This document shows, in pieces, positions 1 to 9,555 of a DNA stretch of 32,860 nucleotides (position 1 is the first letter of the stretch; every line of letters begins with the position of its first letter). The notes beneath the pieces were generated by a model. That model had not been told where the DNA came from and did not search any database. It was given only the letters and a program-made list of their open reading frames with translations. The DNA lies in the NCBI GenBank assembly GCA_015492195.1, contig WGFP01000230.1, positions 1 through 32,860 of the forward strand, given 5' to 3'. The stretch comes from Acidiferrobacterales bacterium. GTDB taxonomy: Bacteria; Pseudomonadota; Gammaproteobacteria; Acidiferrobacterales; Sulfurifustaceae. Made by a program: the position numbers and the translations under genes.

Positions 1-636
1 GTATTGATGCGTATTGCCTCCGAGATCAAGGCAGTTAGAGATTCCGGCGTGCAATTGGCCGTGGTGATCGGCGGCGGCAATATTTTTCGCGGCGTAGCGC
101 CCTCGGCGCAAGGAATGGAGCGGACCACGGCGGATTCCATGGGGATGTTGGCGACGGTGATCAACGCCCTGGCGCTGCAGGATGCACTCGAGCGCGCGGA
201 TGTCGCGGTACGGGTCCAGTCGGCGCTCCGTATGGATCAGGTGGTGGAATTCTACACCCATCGGCGCGCGAGATATCATCTTGAAAAGGGGCGCGTGGTA
301 ATCTTTGCCGGGGGCACCGGTAACCCGTTTTTTACCACCGATACGGCCGCCAGCCTGCGTGCCATGGAAATCGAAGCGGATATCATGCTCAAAGCGACCA
401 ATGTGGACGGCGTCTATTCAAAGGACCCGGCCCGCTATTCGGATGCACGGCGCTATGATGAGATTAGTTATAGTGAGGTACTGGAAAGGCGGCTCGGCGT
501 GATGGATGCCGCGTCAATCGTGCTTTGCAGGGACCGGAAACTTCCCATCAGGGTTTTCAATATCAAAAAACCGGGAAGTCTGATTCGGGTTGTTAAGGGC
601 GAAAAGGAAGGCACGCTTGTTCGGAGTGATCACTAG
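1..636 (+). CDS. pyrH: UMP kinase, 5' end cut by the window edge
   Basis: Phosphorylates UMP to UDP with ATP, the committed step toward UTP and CTP; cytosolic, hexameric in bacteria. The reading frame is open from base 1, so the gene enters from upstream. About 211 codons are visible, and roughly 30 N-terminal residues, including the KxSGEAL phosphate-binding start of the family, lie outside. The GGGNIFRG loop (about residues 24-31 of the visible part), the TTDTAA nucleotide-binding segment and the DGVYSKDP segment are typical of PyrH in the amino-acid kinase superfamily. frr follows after 2 bases, the usual pyrH-frr arrangement. The TTG and ATG near the left edge are internal codons, not the start. 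Confidence 0.97.
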   Translation, partial: VLMRIASEIKAVRDSGVQLAVVIGGGNIFRGVAPSAQGMERTTADSMGMLATVINALALQDALERADVAVRVQSALRMDQVVEFYTHRRARYHLEKGRVVIFAGGTGNPFFTTDTAASLRAMEIEADIMLKATNVDGVYSKDPARYSDARRYDEISYSEVLERRLGVMDAASIVLCRDRKLPIRVFNIKKPGSLIRVVKGEKEGTLVRSDH

Positions 637-638
637 CG

Positions 639-1205
639 ATGGCGATGACCGTAGATAAAATCAAAAAAGACTCGGAAAGCCGAATGGCGAAGTCTGTGGA
701 AACGTTAAAAACGGATCTAAGCAAGATCCGGACGGGCCGTGCGCATGCCGGTTTACTTGATCATATACGAGTGGATTACTACGGCACGAAAACGCCGCTT
801 AACCAGATGGCGAACATTTCGGTAAGTGACGCCCGTACGCTTACCGTGACGCCATGGGACAAAGGGACGATTCAGGCCGTTGAAAAGGCAATCCGGGAAT
901 CGGAGCTCGGCCTTAATCCGGCCACGGCGGGCCAGATTATCCGTGTGCCGTTACCGCAACTCACTGAGGAACGTCGCAAGGAGCTGAGCAAGCACGTGCG
1001 CGCCGAAGGCGAGAATGCCAAGATCGCCATTCGCAATATTCGCCGCGACAGCAACCATCATCTCAAGGAATTATTGAAAAAGAAGCTTATTACCGAGGAC
1101 GAGGACAAGCGAGCGGAGCAAGACATACAGAAATTCACTGACCGTTTTGTCGACGAGGTGGATAAACTGGTTTCCGCCAAAGAGCAAGATATCATGCAGA
1201 TCTGA
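639..1205 (+). CDS. frr: Ribosome recycling factor
   Basis: Works with EF-G to split the post-termination ribosome so subunits can be reused; cytosolic. At 188 residues it is close to the family's usual 185. The conserved KIRTGRAH segment (about 30-37), the LGLNP segment, RVPLPQLTEERRKEL and the RNIRRD helix are all present, giving the long three-helix bundle plus small beta domain. The start at 639 is only 2 bases after pyrH; an in-frame ATG two codons later (645) is also possible. A gap of about 60 bases before uppS has no clear hairpin, so read-through from the pyrH-frr transcript is plausible. Confidence 0.97.
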   Translation: MAMTVDKIKKDSESRMAKSVETLKTDLSKIRTGRAHAGLLDHIRVDYYGTKTPLNQMANISVSDARTLTVTPWDKGTIQAVEKAIRESELGLNPATAGQIIRVPLPQLTEERRKELSKHVRAEGENAKIAIRNIRRDSNHHLKELLKKKLITEDEDKRAEQDIQKFTDRFVDEVDKLVSAKEQDIMQI

Positions 1206-1267
1206 GGCTGCCCCCATTCCGCTTCACCGTTATACAACTGGGTGATCGTGATGCGTTTATTTTTCCA

Positions 1268-2044
1268 ATGACTAAAGACGGCATAATGAGCACCGTTCCA
1301 TCCGTTGTTTCCGATCCGGCGATACCCAGACATATCGCTATTATTATGGACGGAAACGGCCGTTGGGCGAGACAGCGGAGAATGCCGAGAATCGCCGGTC
1401 ATCGTAAAGGCGTTGAGCGCGTACGTGAGCTTGTTATTGCGTGCAAAGAAGCAGGTATTGAATACCTGACACTGTTTGCGTTCAGCAGCGAGAACTGGCG
1501 GCGGCCGAAACAAGAGGTAAAGATGCTCATGGAGCTTTTTATGAACGCTCTTGACAAGGAAGTCAAAAAATTGCACGAGAAGGGCGTGCGCTTCCGCGTT
1601 ATCGGCGACAGCACGCGGTTCGGCAAGGAAATTACGGAAAGGATACGGAAGGCGGAAACGCTGACGCGGGACAACTCGGCGCTTACGTTGACCATTGCGG
1701 CCAATTACGGTGGACGATGGGACATTGCCCGCGCCTGCACCGAGTTGGCGCGACGTGCCGTATCGGGCAAGATCGATGCCGCCACGATTACGCCCGAGAG
1801 TCTTGAGGCCTTCCTTAGCACGAGCGGTATCCCCGAACCCGACCTGTTCATTCGCAGCGGTGGAGAACAGCGAATCAGTAATTTTCTATTATGGCAGCTT
1901 GCTTATACCGAGTTGTATTTTACGCCGGTTCTGTGGCCGGACTTTGATCGCATTCAATTTGAGCAAGCCCTGGCTTCTTACGCCGGACGACAGCGCCGTT
2001 TTGGTCTGACCGGTGAGCAGGTCGAAGCCGCGCGTCATGCTTAA
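1268..2044 (+). CDS. uppS: Isoprenyl transferase (undecaprenyl diphosphate synthase)
   Basis: Condenses isopentenyl diphosphate onto farnesyl diphosphate in cis to make the C55 lipid carrier for peptidoglycan and O-antigen synthesis. The MDGNGRWA motif, with the essential Asp at residue 28, the FSSENW segment and the RSGGE motif near the C terminus identify the cis-prenyltransferase family. Length is 258 residues counted from the ATG at 1268; the ATG at 1286 would give 252. Neither has a clear ribosome-binding site, so the start is uncertain by six residues. The gene overlaps the start of cdsA by 8 bases, suggesting coupled translation. Confidence 0.96.
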   Translation: MTKDGIMSTVPSVVSDPAIPRHIAIIMDGNGRWARQRRMPRIAGHRKGVERVRELVIACKEAGIEYLTLFAFSSENWRRPKQEVKMLMELFMNALDKEVKKLHEKGVRFRVIGDSTRFGKEITERIRKAETLTRDNSALTLTIAANYGGRWDIARACTELARRAVSGKIDAATITPESLEAFLSTSGIPEPDLFIRSGGEQRISNFLLWQLAYTELYFTPVLWPDFDRIQFEQALASYAGRQRRFGLTGEQVEAARHA

Positions 2045-2867
2045 GCAACGAATTCTGACCGCGCTTGTATTAGCCCTGCTGTTGGTGGCGACGGTGTTCT
2101 ACCTTCCGCCTGTTTGGGTCGCGGTTGTGTTCGGTTTGTTGATAACCGCCGCCGCTTGGGAATGGACGACGCTTGCCGGCCTGACGCGCCTTTGGCACCG
2201 GGGTGTCTATACGGGTCTTCTGGTTCTGATGGGCGGTGCCGGCGTGTTATGGGTTTTGCGACAGCCGTCGATTATTCTTCCGTTGTTAATCGTTGTTATT
2301 GTGTGGTGGTTATGGGCGTTGATTGGACTGGTTTTCCGGAGCAATGCCCATAACGGCATGTTTTTCTCGTCTTCAGGAAAAATCACGAGCGGTTTTTTTA
2401 TTTTGATACCCGCCTGGATGGCTGCGCTTTTTCTGCATTCAGAGGACCCAAGCAGCCCGGCCGCGCTGCTGTTTATTTTTTTATTGGTATGGGTTGCAGA
2501 CATCGCGGCCTATTTTGCCGGACGTGCCTATGGCAAAATGAAACTTGCTCCTAACGTAAGTCCTGGTAAGACAGTGGAAGGTTTGTTGGGCGGACTCCTT
2601 GCCGCAGTGTTGCTCGCCCTCGTTTACGGGGCAATTGTTTGGGGACTCAAGGCCGGCGAGCTTGCGTTGTGGGCCGTGCTGGCGGTTGTTGTTACCCTGT
2701 TTTCCGTCGTAGGCGATCTCGTGGAAAGCAAATTTAAACGCATAGCGGGTATGAAGGACAGCAGCCATTTGCTGCCGGGACACGGAGGCGTGCTTGACCG
2801 CATTGACGCCTTTACCGGCGCGGTGCCGGTGTTTGTATTAGGCTGGATGTATTTAGTGAAACAATAG
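2037..2867 (+). CDS. cdsA: Phosphatidate cytidylyltransferase (CDP-diglyceride synthase)
   Basis: Makes CDP-diacylglycerol from phosphatidate and CTP, the precursor of all phospholipids; integral inner-membrane protein. The sequence is a series of hydrophobic helices ending with the family signature: K-R-x4-K-D-S-S-H-L-L-P-G followed by HGGVLDRID at residues 249-257. I place the start at the ATG at 2037 because it gives the usual MLKQRILTAL opening; an upstream GTG at 2013 would add eight unusual polar residues. The chosen start lies inside the end of uppS. The product is 276 residues, normal for CdsA. The ATG of dxr follows two bases after the stop. Confidence 0.95.
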   Translation: MLKQRILTALVLALLLVATVFYLPPVWVAVVFGLLITAAAWEWTTLAGLTRLWHRGVYTGLLVLMGGAGVLWVLRQPSIILPLLIVVIVWWLWALIGLVFRSNAHNGMFFSSSGKITSGFFILIPAWMAALFLHSEDPSSPAALLFIFLLVWVADIAAYFAGRAYGKMKLAPNVSPGKTVEGLLGGLLAAVLLALVYGAIVWGLKAGELALWAVLAVVVTLFSVVGDLVESKFKRIAGMKDSSHLLPGHGGVLDRIDAFTGAVPVFVLGWMYLVKQ

Positions 2868-2869
2868 GA

Positions 2870-4123
2870 ATGAATACAAAAGCATCAAAAGACGGGAACC
2901 CACACGGCGAGGAAGCCACGGTCCGGGGCGTTGCCATCCTGGGGTCAACAGGCTCCATCGGCGTCAGCACACTGGATGTATTGGCCAGGCATCCGCAGCG
3001 CTTTCGGGTCACGGCTCTGACGGCCAATACCCAGGTGGAGCGAATGTTTGAGCAGTGCCGGCGCTTCGTCCCCGCTCAAGCGGTCATGCTGGACTTGCGG
3101 GCTGCTGACGCCCTTCAGGCCAAGATAAATCAAGCAGGGTTGGCCGTCGAGGTGCTTTCCGGTATGGAGGCGTTGAAGCAAGTGGTCGCTTCGCCGCAAA
3201 CGCATATCGTTATGGCGGCGATCGTCGGTGCCGCCGGCCTGCAGCCGACGCTTGCAGCCGTCCGTGCCGGTAAACGCGTGCTTCTTGCCAATAAAGAACC
3301 GTTGGTCATGTCCGGCAATATCTTTATTGACGAGGCGAGAAAGTCGGGCGCGGAATTGTTGCCGATTGACAGTGAACACAATGCGATTTTCCAGTGCATG
3401 CCGTGCAACTACCGGACCGGTGAATCGCGCGCAGAGGTGCGCCGGATATTTTTAACTTGTTCCGGCGGCCCGTTTCACGCTGCATCGCTTGCGGAGCTTG
3501 CGAATGTCACCCCCGAGCAGGCCTGCGCCCACCCGAACTGGGCCATGGGCCGCAAGATATCGGTGGATTCGGCAACGCTGATGAATAAAGGCCTGGAGTT
3601 GATAGAGGCCTGCTGGCTCTTCGGTGTGACGCCGGAACAGGTGGATATCGTGATCCATCCGCAGAGCGTAATCCATTCTATGGTGGAATACCTCGACGGC
3701 TCCGTGTTGGCGCAGTTGGGAAATCCGGATATGCGCACGCCGATCGCGCACGCGCTCGCGTGGCCGCATCGCGTTGATTCCGGCGTAAAAGAACTGGATT
3801 TGTTCAATATCGCACACCTGGATTTTGAGCGCCCCGATCTTGACCGCTTTCCATGCCTGCGGCTCGCCTGCGAGGCGGCGCATGCCGGCGGCACGGCGCC
3901 GGTGGCACTTAATGCCGCAAACGAGATCGCTGTCGAGGCTTTTCTGGAACGCCAAATACGTTTTACCGATATACCGCGGATTATCGAGCACGCATTATCA
4001 CATGCGTCTCATGCGCTTAATGCGGATCTTGAGGCCATCCTCAAAGAGGATGCCATGGCCAGAGACACGGCAAGGCGGTTTATTGTCGATATGAAACACG
4101 AAGTAAAACGGGGGGCGTTGTGA
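2870..4123 (+). CDS. dxr: 1-deoxy-D-xylulose 5-phosphate reductoisomerase
   Basis: Converts DXP to 2-C-methyl-D-erythritol 4-phosphate with NADPH, the first committed step of the MEP isoprenoid pathway; cytosolic. The N-terminal dinucleotide fold shows GSTGSIG at residues 25-31, and the metal-binding/catalytic core shows IDSEHNAIFQ and later MNKGLELIEA. The product is 417 residues, about 18 longer than the E. coli enzyme. The extra length is a hydrophilic N-terminal stretch before the first strand, with no better internal start. Its stop overlaps the GTG of rseP by four bases. Neighbouring uppS uses the products of this pathway. Confidence 0.97.
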   Translation: MNTKASKDGNPHGEEATVRGVAILGSTGSIGVSTLDVLARHPQRFRVTALTANTQVERMFEQCRRFVPAQAVMLDLRAADALQAKINQAGLAVEVLSGMEALKQVVASPQTHIVMAAIVGAAGLQPTLAAVRAGKRVLLANKEPLVMSGNIFIDEARKSGAELLPIDSEHNAIFQCMPCNYRTGESRAEVRRIFLTCSGGPFHAASLAELANVTPEQACAHPNWAMGRKISVDSATLMNKGLELIEACWLFGVTPEQVDIVIHPQSVIHSMVEYLDGSVLAQLGNPDMRTPIAHALAWPHRVDSGVKELDLFNIAHLDFERPDLDRFPCLRLACEAAHAGGTAPVALNAANEIAVEAFLERQIRFTDIPRIIEHALSHASHALNADLEAILKEDAMARDTARRFIVDMKHEVKRGAL

Positions 4124-5481
4124 TCAATCTCCTATATTATGTCGCCGCCTTTCTCGTCGCGCTCGGTATTCTTATCGTCGTGCACGAATTCGGACATTTT
4201 TGGGTCGCGAGACGTCTCGGCGTTAAAGTGTTGCGCTTTTCCATCGGGTTTGGAAAAACATTGTGGTCACGCCGGGTAGGCGCCGACAAGATGGAACTGG
4301 TCGTCGCTGTATTGCCGTTGGGCGGTTACGTCAAGATGTTGGATGAAACCGAGGGGAATGTGCCGGAGAGTGAACGTCATCGCGCCTTCAACCGCCAATC
4401 GGTGTGGAAACGCATAGCCATCGTCCTGGCGGGACCGATGTTCAACTTTTTTTTCGCCATCCTGGCCTATTGGTTGATTTATACAGTCGGTGTGGACGGT
4501 ATCAAGCCGGTGGTGGGGAAGGTGGCGGAAGGCTCAATCGCCCAAAAAGCCGGGTTTCGCGTCGGGGACGAGCTGCTCAGCATCGACGGCAAGCAGGTTT
4601 TAAGTTGGGGCCAACGCCGACTCTATCTCTTTCGTAAGGCCTTGGATCAAGACAGCGTCAACGTGCAGGTTCGAGACACGAGCGGCATTGTACAGGAACG
4701 GGTGTTGGATTTGAGGAATTTTCCTGTGGCCAATGTAAATGCCGCGCTGTTGGAGCAAGGAATCGGGTTGTTTGGCTATATACCCAAGGCCTTGCCCGTC
4801 ATTGGCGCGCTCGAGGCAGGCCCGGCCGCGAGTGCAGGCATGCAGGTCGGAGACAGAATAGTAGCGATTGATCAAACTGAGGTGCGCACTTGGGAGGACT
4901 TGGTCGCGTTGATCAGCGGGAATCCCGGCAAGAAAATGACTATTACCGTGGAACGCGGTGATCGCTTAGAGCAACTCGAACTGACCCCGCTTACCGTTGA
5001 GCAGGGGGGGCGAAAAGTAGGACGGATTAACATCCGCCCGCGCTTAATGGATCTGCCCGATGAGCTGCGCGTAAAGGTCAGATTGGGGCCGATCCAGTCT
5101 CTCATTGACGGCGCTGAAAACACCTGGTCGATGTCGCTTCTCACACTGGAAATGCTCTATAGAATGCTCAAGTTGGAGGTATCGACGAAGAATATCAGCG
5201 GACCCATTACTATCGCCCAGTATGCCGGTTATTCCGCCAAGGTTGGATTCTCCCAATTTGTCATGTTTCTGGCGGTAATCAGTATCAGTCTTGGCGTGCT
5301 GAATCTGTTGCCTATCCCCATCCTCGATGGCGGCCATTTAATGTATTACAGTATCGAGGTCCTGAAGGGCAGCCCAGTCTCTGAACGTGTTATGGCGTGG
5401 GGGCAGCAGGTAGGCATAATTATGCTTGCCGGTCTGATGATCCTGGCATTTTATAACGATTTAACCCGAATTTTCCGATAA
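4120..5481 (+). CDS. rseP: Site-2 intramembrane zinc metalloprotease RseP
   Basis: Cuts membrane-embedded RseA after DegS during the sigma-E envelope stress response and clears signal-peptide remnants. HEFGH at residues 22-26 in the first membrane helix is the zinc/catalytic motif, and LDGGH at 402-406 supplies the third zinc ligand. Two PDZ domains lie between the first and last membrane helices (about 125-310). At 453 residues it matches the family (about 450). The start is a GTG in a GTGA overlap with the dxr stop. bamA follows after 36 bases. In this position RseP senses problems in the very pathway encoded next, outer-membrane protein assembly. Confidence 0.97.
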   Translation: MINLLYYVAAFLVALGILIVVHEFGHFWVARRLGVKVLRFSIGFGKTLWSRRVGADKMELVVAVLPLGGYVKMLDETEGNVPESERHRAFNRQSVWKRIAIVLAGPMFNFFFAILAYWLIYTVGVDGIKPVVGKVAEGSIAQKAGFRVGDELLSIDGKQVLSWGQRRLYLFRKALDQDSVNVQVRDTSGIVQERVLDLRNFPVANVNAALLEQGIGLFGYIPKALPVIGALEAGPAASAGMQVGDRIVAIDQTEVRTWEDLVALISGNPGKKMTITVERGDRLEQLELTPLTVEQGGRKVGRINIRPRLMDLPDELRVKVRLGPIQSLIDGAENTWSMSLLTLEMLYRMLKLEVSTKNISGPITIAQYAGYSAKVGFSQFVMFLAVISISLGVLNLLPIPILDGGHLMYYSIEVLKGSPVSERVMAWGQQVGIIMLAGLMILAFYNDLTRIFR

Positions 5482-5517
5482 ACTCAGCCATTGACTTTAA
5501 TACAACCAGAATAACGA

Positions 5518-7809
5518 ATGAAGAAAATCTTCGCGGCGCTGCTTTTCGGCGTTTTTTTTATACCGTTTGTTCATGCTATTGAATCCTTCGTGGTGAAGGA
5601 CATCCGTGTTGAAGGTTTGCAGAGAATTTCTGCGGGAACCGTCTTTAATTACCTCCCAATCAAAGTCGGCGACACCCTGAATGAAAAATATTCGCAGGAA
5701 GCCATCCGCGCCCTTTTCAAGACCGGCTTTTTCAAGGATGTGCGTTTAGAGCGCCAGGGAAACGTCCTTATCGTTACAGTTGTGGAGCGGCCGTCGATTG
5801 GCAACGTCAAAATTGACGGCACAAAAGAGCTCTCGGAGGAAGACCTGAAGGAAGGTCTAAAGCAAGTCGGTCTCACGGAAGGCCGGATTTTTAATAAATC
5901 ACTGCTCGATAAGGTGGGGCAGGAACTAAGACAACAATATTTTAGTCGTGGCTACTATGCAGTTAATGTGAAGTCCACCGTCACGCCGCTGGAACGTAAC
6001 CGTGTTGCCATCAACATAGACGTGACCGAGGGCAGACCGGCAAAAATAAGAGAAATAAATATTGTTGGCAACCATCGGTTTTCTGACAAGAAATTACGAA
6101 AACTATTCACCCTCGGTCCTAAACCGTGGTATGCATTCTTCTCCAAAAGAGATCAGTATTCCAAACAGAAATTGGGAGGCGATCTTGAGCGTCTCCGGAA
6201 TTTTTACCAGGATCAGGGCTATCTTGAATTTAATATTGATTCAACACAGGTTTCAATTACGCCGGACAAAGAGCATATATTTATTACAGTAAATATTACC
6301 GAAGGAAATAAATTTACAATTACGGATTTTAAGCTTTCCGGAAAATTCGTGGTTCCGGAAGAGGAGCTTCGTGGTTTGGTGACCATCAAGCCCGGCAGCA
6401 TCTTCTCGCGCAAGGCGGTAACAGAAACCACTAAGAAAATATCCGATCACTTAGCCAACAATGGATATGCCTTTGCCAACGTAAACGCCATACCGGATAT
6501 TGATAAAAAAAATTCCCAAGTATCTTTTACCTTCTTTGTTGATCCGGGGAGGCGTGTTTACGTTCGACGCATCAACTTCTCCGGGAATATTGCTACGCGC
6601 GATGAGGTGCTGCGGCGTGAAATGCGCCAGCTGGAAGGCGCGTGGTACTCGTCAAAAAAGATTCAACGTTCTCGTACACGACTTAATCGTCTCGGCTTCT
6701 TTGAAAGTGTGAATATTGAGACACCGGCGGTTCCCGGCAGTCCGGATCAGGTTGACGTTAATGTCAGCGTAAAGGAGCGCCCCACGGGAAATTTTCTGTT
6801 CGGCATCGGTTTTTCTGACGTTCAAGGCGTACTTTTAAATGCCAGTATCACACAAAGCAATTTATTCGGAACGGGAAAGCAGCTCAGCGCGAACGTTGAC
6901 ACCAGTGACGCCACAAAGAGCATAAGCGTTAATTACGTAAACCCATACCATACACCTGATGGGATCAGCCGTGGATTCAATGTTTTTTCAACCAGAATAG
7001 ACGCGGCTCAGGCGAATATCGCGGCTTACGACACCGAGACCACGGGGGCCGGGATATTTTACGGCATTCCCTTGAGCGAAACCCACAGGCTCAACGTGGG
7101 CGCCGACATCGAGAGAATTAGTATCAAAACAACCACGAGCAGCGCCCAGGTTGCACAGGATTTCGTGGCCAAACACGGGGCCTCCAATAACATGTTGAGG
7201 ACCACGTTGGGCTGGTCATTCGATACCTTGGATAATATCCTTTTTCCCACCAAAGGCAGTATACAGCGGTTATCATTGGAGCTTACCGTGCCGGGAAGCG
7301 ATATTGAGTACTATAAAATTAATTATCTAGCAGGACGATATTGGCCGGTGAGTGCGCGTACCAGTTTTAAAATCAAAGGAGAGGTAGGTTTTGGTGATGG
7401 GTATGGGGGCACCGATAATTTGCCGTTTTTCAAGAATTTTTTCGCGGGAGGCAGCAGAACCGTACGGGGCTTCGACCCCCGATCGCTTGGCCCACGCGAT
7501 ACCTTGCCGCCGAACAATCCAATTGGGGGAGACAGGCGAATCTTGGGCAATATGGAATTTTTATTCCCCGTGCCGGGCACAACCCAGGAGCAGAAATCCA
7601 TGCGCCTGAGTGCCTTCGTCGACGCCGGCATGGTTTACGGGCCGGGCGAAAAGCTGGATATGGGGGAGTTGCGCTACTCGACCGGTTTGGCGTTTAATTG
7701 GCTCTCGCCAATCGGGCCGCTCAGTTTCAGTATCGCGGTTCCGCTTAATGACAAGCCGGGGGATGATACTCAATCGTTCCAGTTTACTTTGGGGGTGCCG
7801 CTTAGATAG
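5518..7809 (+). CDS. bamA: Outer membrane protein assembly factor BamA
   Basis: Core of the BAM complex that folds and inserts beta-barrel proteins in the outer membrane. Residues 1-20 form a signal peptide with a likely cut after the VHA triplet. Five POTRA domains follow (about 23-420), then a 16-strand barrel. The conserved VRGF of loop 6 is at 649-652, and the protein ends with a hydrophobic strand closing on a Leu-Arg after a FTLGVP segment. Length is 763 residues; E. coli BamA is 810. No in-frame break is seen. Base composition becomes noticeably more AT-rich here than in the right-hand part of the window. Confidence 0.97.
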   Translation: MKKIFAALLFGVFFIPFVHAIESFVVKDIRVEGLQRISAGTVFNYLPIKVGDTLNEKYSQEAIRALFKTGFFKDVRLERQGNVLIVTVVERPSIGNVKIDGTKELSEEDLKEGLKQVGLTEGRIFNKSLLDKVGQELRQQYFSRGYYAVNVKSTVTPLERNRVAINIDVTEGRPAKIREINIVGNHRFSDKKLRKLFTLGPKPWYAFFSKRDQYSKQKLGGDLERLRNFYQDQGYLEFNIDSTQVSITPDKEHIFITVNITEGNKFTITDFKLSGKFVVPEEELRGLVTIKPGSIFSRKAVTETTKKISDHLANNGYAFANVNAIPDIDKKNSQVSFTFFVDPGRRVYVRRINFSGNIATRDEVLRREMRQLEGAWYSSKKIQRSRTRLNRLGFFESVNIETPAVPGSPDQVDVNVSVKERPTGNFLFGIGFSDVQGVLLNASITQSNLFGTGKQLSANVDTSDATKSISVNYVNPYHTPDGISRGFNVFSTRIDAAQANIAAYDTETTGAGIFYGIPLSETHRLNVGADIERISIKTTTSSAQVAQDFVAKHGASNNMLRTTLGWSFDTLDNILFPTKGSIQRLSLELTVPGSDIEYYKINYLAGRYWPVSARTSFKIKGEVGFGDGYGGTDNLPFFKNFFAGGSRTVRGFDPRSLGPRDTLPPNNPIGGDRRILGNMEFLFPVPGTTQEQKSMRLSAFVDAGMVYGPGEKLDMGELRYSTGLAFNWLSPIGPLSFSIAVPLNDKPGDDTQSFQFTLGVPLR

Positions 7810-7925
7810 CCTTCGATCCTTGCTATGGGATATAAGAGGTACCTAAGACTAGGTTAAGATTTAACTGCTGATTTGCAATAAATGGCCAATATCGACCTTC
7901 ATCGTTTGCGGTATTATTCGCAATC

Positions 7926-7931
7926 TATAAT
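7926..7931 (+). promoter_or_regulatory. Possible sigma-70 -10 box upstream of skp
   Basis: A perfect TATAAT sits 52 bases before the skp start in the 173-base bamA-skp gap, the longest gap in the bamA-lpxB stretch. The -35 side is poor: TTTGCG at 7905-7910 is only 15 bases upstream. A TATGAT at 7935-7940 is an alternative. No sigma-E-like GAACTT/TCTGA pair was recognised. An internal promoter for skp and the lipid A genes is therefore possible but weakly supported. Confidence 0.3.
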
Positions 7932-7982
7932 CTATATGATAAGTTAATGATTCATTTGGCCTGGGAGCCCGTTTTTTGAAAG

Positions 7983-8513
7983 ATGAATAAACGAATTATT
8001 TATTCCGGTTTAGTCTCGCTGCTTGTGATCTACGGGGTTTTTCTTACGGCTGTTCCCGTTGTTGCGGGAGAACTTAAAATTGGGTATGTCAACGCCGTCA
8101 AGGTGATCGAGGAGGCCCCGCAGGGAAAGGCGGCCTTGAAAAAGATTGAGGCTGAATTTGGTCCACGCGATAAAAAACTCGTGGAAATGCAGAATAAAAT
8201 TAAAAAGCTGGAGGAGGACCTGAAAAAGAATGCACTGGTGCTCAAGGATACGGAACGGCGCACAAAAGAACGCCGGATAGTCGTATTGAAGCGCGATTTA
8301 CGGCGCGCCACTCAGGAGTTCAGAGAAGATTATAATTTGCGGCGCAACGAAGAGCTGGCCGCCTTACAAAGGATTGTATACAAAGCTATCACTGAAATTG
8401 CAAAGAAGGAAAAATTTGATCTGATTCTGCATGAGGGCAGCACAATTTACGCCAGCGGGAAGGTGGACATTACCCAGAAGGTCCTGAAAAAACTTGGAAG
8501 GAAACAGAAATAG
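7983..8513 (+). CDS. skp: Periplasmic chaperone Skp (OmpH family)
   Basis: Trimeric periplasmic chaperone that holds unfolded outer-membrane proteins on the way to BamA. Residues 1-28 are a signal peptide with a likely cut after the VVA triplet. The mature protein opens with the family's ELKIGYVNAVKVIEEAPQG beta-strand segment, then two long, highly charged helices (about 55-135) form the tentacle hairpin. The C-terminal part, with KFDLILHEGSTIYAS, returns to the trimer core. At 176 residues it is slightly longer than E. coli Skp (161). It sits between bamA and lpxD as in most gammaproteobacteria; lpxD starts four bases after the stop. Confidence 0.94.
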   Translation: MNKRIIYSGLVSLLVIYGVFLTAVPVVAGELKIGYVNAVKVIEEAPQGKAALKKIEAEFGPRDKKLVEMQNKIKKLEEDLKKNALVLKDTERRTKERRIVVLKRDLRRATQEFREDYNLRRNEELAALQRIVYKAITEIAKKEKFDLILHEGSTIYASGKVDITQKVLKKLGRKQK

Positions 8514-8517
8514 ATAA

Positions 8518-9555
8518 ATGGCCGTAACCCTTGCAGAGCTGGCGAAGCGCTTTGGGGGCCGGATACGTGGAAATTCTGACCTGAGGATCGAAAGCGTTGC
8601 AACATTAAACACGGCAGGCCCGCATGATATTGTCTACGTTGCAAGTAAAAAGTATCTAAAATTGTTATCACGTACGTCGGCGGGGGCTGTAATCCTCACG
8701 GAGGCGGACGCCGAACACTATTCCGGCACAACGCTTATCGTCGAGAATCCTCATCTTTGTTACGCGCGAATCGCAACCTTGCTGAATCCTGTTTCCGAAT
8801 GCACACCAGGCATACATCCTACCGCCGTGGTGGATAAGGGCGCTCATATCGCGCCGACGGCGGGAGTCGGACCTCACGCTGTTATTGAGGCAGGGGCTGA
8901 TATCGGTGCGGGGGCGTTTATCGGGCCGGGTTGCTATATCGGCCGCAAGGTAATTATCGGGAATTACACAAGGCTGATCGCCCATGTTGTGATCAATTCA
9001 GGCTGTACAATCGGTAGCAACTGTATTTTACATCCAGGCTCCGTTATCGGCAGCGATGGATTCGGTTACGCGGACGATAATAAAAAATGGGTAAAAGTAC
9101 CGCAGCTGGGCCGCGTGATCATTGAGAATGATGCAGAAATCGGCGCCAACACCACTATTGACCGGGGCGCGCTTGGTGATACAGTCATTGGACACGGCGT
9201 AAAACTGGATAACCTCATACACATCGCGCACAACGTACAGATAGGTGAGCATACGGCCATCGCTGCTTGTGTCGGAATAGCGGGAAGCACAAAGATCGGA
9301 AAGCGTTGCACTATTGGAGGCCAGGCGGGCATTTTGGGCCATTTGGAAATTACGGATGATGTGCACATAACGGCGGCAACGCTTGTTACCAACTCTATTG
9401 CACAATCAGGCACATATTCATCAAGCCTTAAGGCCGGTCCATTGGATAAATGGCGCAAGAACGCGGCAAGATTGCACCATCTGGATGAAATGAACCGTCG
9501 GCTCCGACAACTTGAAGAAAATCTTCAGCGGCTAATTGAGGATCAATCGTCTTGA
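8518..9555 (+). CDS. lpxD: UDP-3-O-acylglucosamine N-acyltransferase
   Basis: Adds the second hydroxyacyl chain, from acyl-ACP, to UDP-3-O-acylglucosamine, the third step of lipid A synthesis; cytosolic trimer. A small N-terminal uridine-binding domain (about 1-100) is followed by a left-handed beta-helix of hexapeptide repeats (about 100-290) and a C-terminal helix. The HIAHN turn at residues 235-239 carries the expected catalytic histidine (H238). At 345 residues the length is normal. The stop overlaps the TTG start of fabZ. Confidence 0.97.
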   Translation: MAVTLAELAKRFGGRIRGNSDLRIESVATLNTAGPHDIVYVASKKYLKLLSRTSAGAVILTEADAEHYSGTTLIVENPHLCYARIATLLNPVSECTPGIHPTAVVDKGAHIAPTAGVGPHAVIEAGADIGAGAFIGPGCYIGRKVIIGNYTRLIAHVVINSGCTIGSNCILHPGSVIGSDGFGYADDNKKWVKVPQLGRVIIENDAEIGANTTIDRGALGDTVIGHGVKLDNLIHIAHNVQIGEHTAIAACVGIAGSTKIGKRCTIGGQAGILGHLEITDDVHITAATLVTNSIAQSGTYSSSLKAGPLDKWRKNAARLHHLDEMNRRLRQLEENLQRLIEDQSS

